NCBI GenBank assembly: GCA_040752295.1
Contig: JBFMFE010000076.1
Coordinates: forward strand, 1 to 6,942
DNA: 6,942 nucleotides
From: JBFMFE01 sp040752295
Lineage (GTDB): Bacteria > UBP15 > UBA6099 > JBFMBQ01
Reading direction: 5' to 3'
Made by a program: the position numbers and the translations under genes
The notes under the pieces: generated by a model
What the model was told of the DNA's origin: nothing
The model's input: only the letters and a program-made list of their open reading frames with translations
Database searches by the model: none
Shown here: one piece after another, positions 1-4,514 of the stretch
Layout: the number at the start of each line of letters is the position of its first letter
Numbering within the stretch: position 1 is the stretch's first letter

Positions 1-5
1 GCCAT
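1..5 (-). CDS. Start of an unknown gene running off the left edge
   Basis: Only the ATG (complement of 3-5) and two further bases are inside the window, so the product cannot be named. The start is credible because a perfect AAGGAGG Shine-Dalgarno (complement of 12-18) lies six bases upstream, and a near-consensus promoter with an overlapping palindrome lies upstream of that. The palindrome over the transcription start suggests repression, perhaps by the gene's own product or a neighbour; this is inference. Confidence 0.6.
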
Positions 6-11
6 GGTCCG

Positions 12-18
12 CCTCCTT
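12..18 (-). promoter_or_regulatory. Shine-Dalgarno of the left-edge gene
   Basis: The minus strand reads AAGGAGG here, followed by CGGACC and then ATG at 5-3. This is a full match to the anti-Shine-Dalgarno with ideal six-base spacing, one of the strongest ribosome sites in the window. It decides the start of a gene that is otherwise outside the window. Confidence 0.7.
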
Positions 19-26
19 GTTCTTGT

Positions 27-52
27 ATCTGTTAGCGTATCAACTAACAGAT
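27..52. promoter_or_regulatory. 9-bp inverted repeat, probable operator
   Basis: ATCTGTTAG (27-35) and CTAACAGAT (44-52) are perfect reverse complements separated by eight bases. On the minus strand the repeat begins inside the last two bases of the -10 hexamer and covers the predicted transcription start near 44. This is the normal place for a repressor operator. No T-run follows on either side that would make it a terminator for a neighbouring gene. The regulator family is not determined; a dimeric TetR-like or similar repressor is one option. Confidence 0.55.
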
Positions 53-79
53 CATAAGTCAAAAAATATATGATGTCAA
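51..79 (-). promoter_or_regulatory. Sigma70-type promoter of the left-edge gene
   Basis: On the minus strand a perfect TTGACA -35 (complement of 74-79) is followed by a 17-base spacer and TATGAT (complement of 51-56), five of six matches to the -10 consensus. The spacer includes a run of six Ts. Transcription should start near 44 and reach the ATG at 5 after a leader of about 40 bases. It is the best promoter match in the window. Confidence 0.65.
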
Positions 80-145
80 GTAGGTCTATGCTAAAATATC
101 ATTGTGAAAAAGTGCGAAAGTTCACTGAAGGTAATCGTTTTCAAT

Positions 146-226
146 TTATCTCTGCATTTTCTCCGGCGCGTCGTCCGCGAAAAAAATCCCAGCCGGAAGT
201 CTCGATGTAAATTTCATCTTCTTCAC
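146..226 (-). pseudogene. Truncated, frame-shifted 5' fragment of a PIN toxin gene
   Basis: This is a decayed second copy of the start of the intact PIN gene at 670-1146. It opens with GTG (226-224) where the intact gene has ATG, keeps the initial Lys-Lys, then loses one base, which scrambles the YIETS region. A further two-base loss restores the frame so that the segment ADDAPEK is identical in both copies. A TAA at 148-146 ends it after 26 codons, with no sign of the remaining 130 codons. If the missing base is put back, the scrambled stretch reads YIETS again, confirming the relationship. The core promoter upstream is preserved. It is most simply a relic left by duplication or by recombination between related toxin loci; a tiny expressed peptide cannot be excluded. 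Confidence 0.7.
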
Positions 227-264
227 GATTCTATTTTAATTCAATCCGGGATTCCTTTCCAGCG
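161..264. repeat. Direct repeat copy A (relic PIN start plus promoter)
   Basis: This stretch matches 1078-1184 in the same orientation. In the 38 bases upstream of the two start codons (227-264 against 1147-1184) I count 33 identities and no gaps. In the coding part the two differ by substitutions and by three bases of gap. Similarity ends abruptly just beyond the predicted -35 element, so the duplicated unit is promoter plus 5' coding region. Confidence 0.75.
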
Positions 265-503
265 GGGCGGATTCCACCTTCCTGAAAAATTACGTCTCGC
301 TCAATTCCCAATTCAAGACCCCAATCATCCCAATCATCCTAAACAATGAACCACTAAGGCGCCAGGGGTATGAGAGGGGATTTTTCAAGGATGATGCAGA
401 CGGCGCCACATTCGATGTTTTACCACTTATCGAGGTTGTTAAGGAAAGCGGGAGTAAAATTACTGCTTGATGTTCCTGCAGGCAAAACGGCAAACACGTG
501 GCG
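265..503. other. Stretch without a confident gene
   Basis: No supported gene was found. It contains a perfect 9-bp tandem duplication at 321-338. On the plus strand there is a frame without stop codons, or any ATG, from about 237 to a TGA at 468-470. The end of that frame (FDVLPLIEVVKESGSK, about 408-457) looks protein-like, so a 3' remnant of a lost plus-strand gene is possible. I cannot assign it to a family, and the opposite-strand frame at 290-493 looks less like protein. Confidence 0.4.
321..338. repeat. 9-bp tandem duplication (CCAATCATC x2)
   Basis: CCAATCATC at 321-329 is repeated exactly at 330-338. It lies in intergenic DNA between the PIN relic and the toxin-antitoxin pair. Two other 9-bp-period repeats occur at gene borders in this window. 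Confidence 0.8.
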
Positions 504-656
504 TCACTTCATGGCTTCTTCAAGGCGCGGAAGATTGAGGTTGTATTTCTTTTCGACGGCAGTGGATTTTCCTCTTATGAATTCTACGATCTCTTTATTG
601 GTCATTTTCTTCATCTGATCGGACATGGTTTTTCTGATCTCCCTTATTTCCGTCAT
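504..656 (-). CDS. Small basic/acidic helical protein, probable partner (antitoxin) of the PIN toxin
   Basis: Fifty residues, starting MTEIREIRKT and ending in PRLEEAMK; highly charged and predicted to be helical throughout, with heptad-like spacing of Ile, Met and Leu in the first half. No DNA-binding or enzymatic motif is visible. The ATG at 656 was chosen over an upstream frame extension to 719 because that extension lies inside the PIN coding sequence and a GAGGG-like ribosome site sits just before this ATG. The gene begins 13 bases after the PIN stop, so the two are almost certainly co-transcribed and probably translationally coupled. I recall PIN genes of this subfamily being followed by a short protein with a similar EIRKIR-type start, which supports a toxin-antitoxin role. 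The order is toxin first, the reverse of classical vapBC. The antitoxin function is inferred from position and size, not from a recognised domain. Confidence 0.65.
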   Translation of the reverse strand: MTEIREIRKTMSDQMKKMTNKEIVEFIRGKSTAVEKKYNLNLPRLEEAMK

Positions 657-669
657 CGCCCTCGATTCA

Positions 670-1146
670 TTATTCTCCAATTTCCAACACCTCCTCAGGT
701 CTGCAAATATCAATTTCACGATAGCCCAACCTCTTGTTTACCGAATTTGTCAGAATCCTTGTCTTGTGTTTCACCAAATGTTTCAAGTTCCAACTTACCA
801 AGATTTGAAGATTGTTTACAGTGGCTGAAGCGAGATGCAACAGGTCATCAAGGTGGTCATCGGACAAAATCCCGTTTTCAACATAAACTTGCGCAAGTTC
901 CACAGTCTCTTCGTCAATTTCCAGATACACGGGCGAATATTCATCTATAGTGGAAAGAAGATGTTTGCGTTTCTCCTCGGAGGCATTGTCAATTTCAGCG
1001 GTAACTGTACGCGAAATGAATATTTCGAATCTCTCCTGCTTAATTTTTACAAATAATTCCTCCGTGACTGCTTTTTTCTCCGGCGCATCGTCCGCAAAAA
1101 GATGGTTCCAGACCGATGTCTCAATGTAGAGTTTCAGCTTCTTCAT
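670..1146 (-). CDS. PIN-domain ribonuclease toxin (VapC-like)
   Basis: A 158-residue single PIN domain, the usual length for VapC-type RNases that cleave RNA with Mg2+ or Mn2+ bound by four acidic residues. Visible candidates are Glu9 in YIETS, Glu51 in TAEID, Asp100/Asp101 in DDHLDDLLHLA, and the polar Asn120 in VSWNLKHL near the C-terminal end of the fold. The first acidic residue is Glu, where most VapC proteins have Asp; I recall the subfamily with FADDAPEK at residues 17-24 commonly having ETSV, so this need not mean inactivation. The ATG at 1146 has no Shine-Dalgarno; a -10 hexamer ends exactly six bases upstream, so the message may be leaderless. The small partner gene follows 13 bases downstream. 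A decayed copy of its 5' end lies at 146-226. It lies 140 bases downstream of the SIR2-TPR gene, in the same orientation. The RNA target cannot be predicted. Confidence 0.85.
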   Translation of the reverse strand: MKKLKLYIETSVWNHLFADDAPEKKAVTEELFVKIKQERFEIFISRTVTAEIDNASEEKRKHLLSTIDEYSPVYLEIDEETVELAQVYVENGILSDDHLDDLLHLASATVNNLQILVSWNLKHLVKHKTRILTNSVNKRLGYREIDICRPEEVLEIGE

Positions 1147-1184
1147 GATTCTATTCTACTTCGATCCTGGATTTCTTTCCAGCG
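1078..1184. repeat. Direct repeat copy B (intact PIN start plus promoter)
   Basis: Partner of the repeat at 161-264, about 0.92 kb apart and in the same orientation. It covers the first 23 codons of the intact PIN gene and 38 bases upstream. Beyond 1184 the two copies share nothing, so the similarity stops just past the -35 region. Confidence 0.75.
1153..1181 (-). promoter_or_regulatory. Promoter and candidate operator of the PIN toxin gene
   Basis: On the minus strand TGGAAA (complement of 1176-1181), a 17-base spacer and TAGAAT (complement of 1153-1158) fit a sigma70 promoter with four and five matches of six. Six bases then separate the -10 from the ATG, placing +1 on the A of ATG. The spacer holds a palindrome, ATCCTGGAT on the plus strand (1164-1172). 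The relic copy keeps identical spacing (TGGAAA, 17 bases, TAAAAT, six bases, GTG) and an 11-base form of the palindrome, AATCCGGGATT (243-253). Conservation of these elements in a copy whose coding region has decayed supports their identity. Autorepression by the toxin-antitoxin complex at the palindrome is inference. Confidence 0.5.
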
Positions 1185-1251
1185 CGCTTTTATTGCTGCC
1201 GACTTCGACTTCAGAATGAAGGGATAATCGCCTGCAGGGAACTGCGTATTG

Positions 1252-1288
1252 TGTCCACCGAATTCTGTGAATTCTGTCCCCCGAATTC
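1252..1288. repeat. Short direct repeats at the end of the SIR2 gene
   Basis: TGTCCACCGAATTC (1252-1265) and TGTCCCCCGAATTC (1275-1288) differ at one position. Nested within them, GAATTCTGT occurs twice in perfect tandem at 1260-1277. The second 14-mer covers the first two plus-strand bases of the SIR2 stop codon (1287-1289). I recall similar TGTCCCCCGAATTC strings flanking genes in environmental bacterial genomes, sometimes near REP-associated transposases, but no transposase is present here. Confidence 0.75.
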
Positions 1289-2798
1289 ATAAATTATTCA
1301 TAAACTCCTTGAACCATGCTTTGTCCTTCATAGAATTTAGATCGGTATCTTTTTCAATATGGTCTTTTCCCGGAAGAAAACCTTTTTCATTGCTTATTTC
1401 CAACCACTTTCTGCATTCTTCATCGCAGCCTCTTAACGCGTTTATACAGGCAAGGTTATACGCACCGAAACCTCTAACAATCTTTTCCGCTTCAAGACAT
1501 TTCTCTTCGGCTTTCATGAGACACATATCTTTTTCTCGGTCCGTTTTTCCATAAGACTGGTAAATAAAGGCGTTGCTCCAGTTGTTGAGCGCCTCGTGCA
1601 TATCGGGCTTTATCTTCATGGCTTGTTCGTATTTTTCGTAAGATAGAGAGAAGAGGCGGTCGGCGTCTTCTCCAGTTTTTGTCTTCGCCTGGGCGAGATA
1701 ATTGTTTCCGATTATGATGAGGGACCAGGTTTTCTTATCTGCCATATCATCATTTTCTTCTGCCATCTTATCCGATATCAGATTGATAACTCGCTCATAT
1801 TTCCCGGCCATAAATGCCGATGATGCTTCGCTTATTATGATGCCCTTGTCTTCTTCTCTAGTTCCTTTTTCATAAAGGGAAATCGCACTTTCGATATCCT
1901 CCCTTGATTTTTTCAAAACGTCAAACGAGGGGGATTCGGCAGCGGGAGGTCTGAATTCCGTCAGGATATCCAACCGTTCCAAAAGATATGTAAACGGCAT
2001 GCTTATAAATTTCGGGGGGAAACAACCAAGTTTCTGCGCGAGGGTTACGAAAAAATCATGGGCGTCATATCCTTTAACCTTGAAAGCATATTTTCCTTCG
2101 CTGATAACTTTATTATTTGCTTTTTCTCCGGGTTCATCGTCTCTATAACAAATCCAGTAAAGGTTTCTATTGAATGTTGATATTTTTGCCAGATGCTCAA
2201 TGAGCGGATCGTTCTCTCCGCTGTATCCTACGACTATCCATGCGCGGTTGCTTCCCTCATTATTAAGAATATCCGGAATAACACTATTGCTTCCAGCATC
2301 ATCCGGGGTGTGCCTCTGAAAAAAACCGGTGTATTGTCCCTGTAGGTAAAGAACCGCCGGGCTTGGAATAATACCCTGTCTATACGTGGTTGCTGTTGCG
2401 AAATCATAGATAGCGGGTAACACACCGATCAAAGCGCAAGCCCTTATCAGCAGCGGGTCGAAGTTTGTTGTCAGCACTCTATCCACATATCCGGCTTCCA
2501 TTAGTTCCGCGATTACCACATGCTCCCAGTTTAATCTCGCCTTTTGAATATGCCCATTTATCAGATCGCGTCTTTCATCCGGCGCCAGTTGTTTCATGCA
2601 TTCGGGATAGGTGTTTTTTACGGCTCTTTCGTAAGCACTCGGATAATAAAAATGAATCTCTCCAACAATTTCGTCCGCGAGTGGTATTCCCGCGGTTCTG
2701 GAGCAACCAGCGCCGATGAGCAGCATCGTGTTCGCGTTTGAACCCCTCGCATTCCTCACTGTCTCAATGACGTATTCTATTTTTCTTTCAAGACTCAT
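1287..2798 (-). CDS. SIR2-like / TPR-repeat protein, putative defence factor with altered catalytic site
   Basis: 503 residues from ATG 2798, chosen because AAAGGTG lies six to seven bases upstream; a GTG at 2807 would add three residues. The first half is a SIR2-like Rossmann domain: GAGCS with AGIP (residues 29-39) forms the NAD-phosphate loop, TTNFD (110-114) supplies the conserved Asn and Asp, and GYSGENDP (191-198) is the later glycine loop. The position matching the catalytic His of the LHG motif is Gln153 in LYLQGQ (codon CAG, 2342-2340). The second half, from about residue 320, is helical with TPR-like units, including YEKYEQAMKIKP and AYNLACINALRGCDEECRKWL near 446-467. SIR2 proteins of defence systems such as Thoeris ThsA are NADases that deplete NAD+ on infection, usually with a C-terminal sensing module. 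Here TPRs would be the sensor. The missing His suggests weak or absent NADase activity, or an NAD-binding sensor role. A PIN toxin pair follows, in keeping with an accessory locus. No membrane segment was seen. Confidence 0.85.
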   Translation of the reverse strand: MSLERKIEYVIETVRNARGSNANTMLLIGAGCSRTAGIPLADEIVGEIHFYYPSAYERAVKNTYPECMKQLAPDERRDLINGHIQKARLNWEHVVIAELMEAGYVDRVLTTNFDPLLIRACALIGVLPAIYDFATATTYRQGIIPSPAVLYLQGQYTGFFQRHTPDDAGSNSVIPDILNNEGSNRAWIVVGYSGENDPLIEHLAKISTFNRNLYWICYRDDEPGEKANNKVISEGKYAFKVKGYDAHDFFVTLAQKLGCFPPKFISMPFTYLLERLDILTEFRPPAAESPSFDVLKKSREDIESAISLYEKGTREEDKGIIISEASSAFMAGKYERVINLISDKMAEENDDMADKKTWSLIIIGNNYLAQAKTKTGEDADRLFSLSYEKYEQAMKIKPDMHEALNNWSNAFIYQSYGKTDREKDMCLMKAEEKCLEAEKIVRGFGAYNLACINALRGCDEECRKWLEISNEKGFLPGKDHIEKDTDLNSMKDKAWFKEFMNNL

Positions 2799-2894
2799 TG
2801 TGCGCACCTTTTGTTTTTCCGCTCATCCGCCGCCTCCATCTGATGGATATCTATTGTCAATACCAAAACAGACATACAATTCCACTGATTTTTA

Positions 2895-2922
2895 ATCATA
2901 TCAGCGTTACTGATTTCTGCAA
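2895..2922 (-). promoter_or_regulatory. Candidate extended -10 promoter of the SIR2-TPR gene
   Basis: The minus strand reads TGATATGAT at 2903-2895, an extended -10 (TGn followed by TATGAT, five of six). Sixteen bases upstream lies TTGCAG (complement of 2917-2922), a weak -35, as is usual with extended -10 promoters. Transcription would start near 2888, leaving a leader of about 90 bases before ATG 2798. A perfect TTGACA at 2860-2855 is nearer the gene but has no matching -10. Confidence 0.4.
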
Positions 2923-2983
2923 TGTTGAAGTGTAATTTTCGGCAAATCCAGTCCTTTTTCCACTCCCGCTTTGTTACAGCAAC

Positions 2984-3003
2984 CCTCACCCCCGGCGGGG
3001 AGG
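2984..3003. other. Stem-loop downstream of the MOSC gene
   Basis: CCTC-A-CCC (2984-2991) pairs with GGGGAGG (2997-3003): seven pairs, one bulged A and a five-base loop. It lies about 20 bases past the MOSC stop. There is no U-tract after it on the minus strand, so it is not a standard intrinsic terminator; it could be a message-end structure or chance in GC-rich DNA. Confidence 0.3.
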
Positions 3004-3022
3004 CGGCGCGGAGACCCAGCCG

Positions 3023-3457
3023 TTATGCGCCGGTTTCCACCGGGTCGCCCGGGCGAACGGCGCCGCCGGCAAGCACCCTTGCGAAGATTCCCTCCGAGGG
3101 CATGACGCATTCGCCCGCCTGGCGGAAGATGGCGCACGGCTCATGGCAATCCTTGCCGATCCTTGTGACCTGGAGTACGGCTTCGCCGCAGATGAGGCGC
3201 GTCCCGACCGGGAGGCGCGGCAGTGGGATTCCCTCGGTGGTGATGTTCTCGGCGAAGTCGCCGGGTCCGACGTCGAGTCCCCTGTTCCTCATTTTCTCGA
3301 TGCTCTCGACGGCGAGGAGGCTGACCTGGCGCTCGGAGGCGGTCTCGGCGTGCGAGTCGCCCTCGACGCCGAAATTTTCCCTGAGAATGACTTCCGCAAC
3401 CGGCTTCTTCTTGACGTGTTTGCGTTCGCTGACGTTGACCGAGACGACTTTTCCCAA
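3023..3457 (-). CDS. MOSC-domain protein of the molybdenum cofactor cluster
   Basis: 144 residues, a stand-alone MOSC domain (the domain named after the C-terminal domain of Mo-cofactor sulfurase). Recognisable family segments are GVEGDSHA (30-37), QVSLLAVESIEKM (44-56), GPGDFAENITTEGI (64-77), GKDCHEPCAIF (101-111) and GIFARVL (123-129). Cys104 and Cys108 are candidates for the conserved Cys that MOSC proteins are thought to use for carrying or transferring sulfur to metal centres. The start is TTG at 3457, with GGAGG six bases upstream; that GGAGG is made by the two terminal Gly codons of moaA. The gene begins two bases after the moaA stop, so it is co-transcribed and probably coupled to it. 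Short MOSC proteins of this type commonly occur beside or fused to moa/mog genes; the exact reaction is not established. The cytoplasmic location is inferred from the lack of a signal sequence. Confidence 0.9.
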   Translation of the reverse strand: MGKVVSVNVSERKHVKKKPVAEVILRENFGVEGDSHAETASERQVSLLAVESIEKMRNRGLDVGPGDFAENITTEGIPLPRLPVGTRLICGEAVLQVTRIGKDCHEPCAIFRQAGECVMPSEGIFARVLAGGAVRPGDPVETGA

Positions 3458-3459
3458 TT

Positions 3460-4473
3460 TCAGCCTCCGATGCGGTGCATTGCGTGTTTCGAGCGCGTTA
3501 TTTCGCCGCGTTCCGCCTTGAAGCGGATGGCGGTGAGAAAAGCCTCCCTGAGTTTTTCGTCGTTCCCGCCGTCGTTCCTGAGGTTTTTTCTGACGTCAAT
3601 TCCGTTTTTGGCGGTGAGGCAGGCGAGGAGGCGTCCGTCGGGCGTGAGGCGGAGGCGGTTGCACATCGAGCAGAAGTTGTGCGAGACGGGGCTGATGACG
3701 CCGAAGGCGCCGCCGCCGAGAAGGGGGTAATAGCGCGCGGGGTCGGTTGAGGGGGCGACCTCGTTCATCCGCCGCCGGTCAATCAGGTGGGCGAGCCTGA
3801 GGAGTATTTCGTCCCTGGAGACGTATTTCTTTCTCCAGTCGCGGTCGTGGCGCGCCGGCATGTATTCGATGAAGCGGATGATCAGGTCGTTCCGTCTCGA
3901 GAAGGCGACGAAGTTTTCGAGTTCGCCGTCGTTGAGGTCTCTGATGACGACGACGTTGATTTTGACGGGGTTCAGCCCCGCTTTTTTCGCCGACACGATG
4001 CCGTTGAGCACGTCGTCGAACGCGCCGAGGCGGCAGATTTCGCGGTATTTCCCCTTTTCGAGCGTATCGAGGCTGACGTTGATACGCTGAAGTCCGGCGT
4101 CCCGCAGTCCGCGCGCGCGCTTTTCGAGGAGTATGCCGTTGGTCGTGAGCGTCAGTTCGGAGAGATTTTCGATCTTCGAGAGGCGGCGGACGAGTTCGCG
4201 GAGGTTCTTTCGCACGAGGGGTTCGCCGCCGGTGATCCGCACCTTCCGGACGCCCATCGCCGCCCCCGCGGCGACAACGCGCTCTATTTCCTCGTACGTG
4301 AGAAGCTCGTCGTGCGGGAGGAACTCGACGTCGCCGGGGAGGCAGTACGTGCACCGAAGGTTGCACCTGTCGGTCACCGAGACCCGCAGGTAGGTGATAC
4401 TGCGGTTGAAACCGTCCACAAGGGTCGGGCAGCCGTTTTGCGCGCTGGTCGCGGCTCTCCGTTCTTTTTTCAC
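3460..4473 (-). CDS. moaA: GTP 3',8-cyclase MoaA (radical SAM, molybdopterin step 1)
   Basis: 337 residues. MoaA converts GTP to 3',8-cyclo-7,8-dihydro-GTP, which MoaC turns into cyclic pyranopterin monophosphate. The N-terminal radical SAM cluster is CxxxCxxC at Cys37, Cys41 and Cys44 (TDRCNLRCTYC), followed by the ITGGEPLVR SAM-binding motif. The C-terminal 4Fe-4S site that holds GTP is CxxC-x13-C at Cys268, Cys271 and Cys285. The protein ends in Gly-Gly, the tail required in MoaA proteins. The GTG at 4473 gives a family-typical length. The frame stays open back to 4851, but that extension overlaps mobA, is Arg/Pro-rich and looks like shadow translation. No Shine-Dalgarno precedes the GTG, while a perfect TATAAT ends six bases before it, which points to a leaderless message. 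mobA ends 41 bases upstream and the MOSC gene follows by two bases. No moaC, moaD, moaE or moeA is within the window. Confidence 0.95.
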   Translation of the reverse strand: MKKERRAATSAQNGCPTLVDGFNRSITYLRVSVTDRCNLRCTYCLPGDVEFLPHDELLTYEEIERVVAAGAAMGVRKVRITGGEPLVRKNLRELVRRLSKIENLSELTLTTNGILLEKRARGLRDAGLQRINVSLDTLEKGKYREICRLGAFDDVLNGIVSAKKAGLNPVKINVVVIRDLNDGELENFVAFSRRNDLIIRFIEYMPARHDRDWRKKYVSRDEILLRLAHLIDRRRMNEVAPSTDPARYYPLLGGGAFGVISPVSHNFCSMCNRLRLTPDGRLLACLTAKNGIDVRKNLRNDGGNDEKLREAFLTAIRFKAERGEITRSKHAMHRIGG

Positions 4474-4479
4474 GTCAAT

Positions 4480-4508
4480 ATTATATCCGCGCGTCGGGGG
4501 ATTGACAC
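4480..4508 (-). promoter_or_regulatory. Internal promoter driving moaA, possibly leaderless
   Basis: In the 41-base gap between mobA and moaA the minus strand has GTGTCA (complement of 4503-4508, four of six to TTGACA), a 17-base spacer and a perfect TATAAT (complement of 4480-4485). Six bases, ATTGAC, separate it from the GTG start, so the canonical +1 would be the G of GTG. This AT-rich hexamer stands out in very GC-rich surroundings. Confidence 0.5.
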
Positions 4509-4514
4509 CGGGGA

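Larger units (their letters stand above)
2799..3022. other. Intergenic boundary between GC-rich and AT-richer blocks
   Basis: The base composition changes within this gap: 2980-3022 is GC-rich like the cofactor genes, while 2799-2980 resembles the SIR2 gene. It holds a candidate promoter for the SIR2 gene and a stem-loop near the MOSC end. On the minus strand the heptamer AATCAGT occurs twice, flanking the promoter. A minus-strand frame at 2989-2795 overlaps the SIR2 ATG by ATGA, but it contains the predicted promoter and resembles no family, so it is not called a gene. Confidence 0.5.

Noticed and set aside
27..52. Inverted repeat as an intrinsic terminator
   Set aside because: No gene ends just before it on either strand, and it overlaps a strong promoter, so an operator is more likely.
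498..950. 150-codon plus-strand open frame
   Set aside because: It is antisense to the PIN/partner genes, with a Phe/Ser/Pro/His-rich composition typical of shadow translation.
670..1146. PIN protein as catalytically dead because the first acidic residue is Glu
   Set aside because: Glu can bind the metal, and I recall close relatives with ETSV at this position.
2817..2842. GGAGG followed by an ATG and a 12-residue frame running over the SIR2 start
   Set aside because: Too short to support as a leader peptide, and the GC-rich string can arise by chance.
2855..2860. Perfect TTGACA upstream of the SIR2 gene
   Set aside because: The hexamer 17 bases downstream is GGAGGC, and no -10-like sequence lies at 16-18 bases.
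2795..2989. 64-codon minus-strand frame overlapping the SIR2 start by ATGA
   Set aside because: The overlap suggests coupling, but the peptide resembles no family, starts with GTG in the stem-loop and contains the candidate SIR2 promoter.
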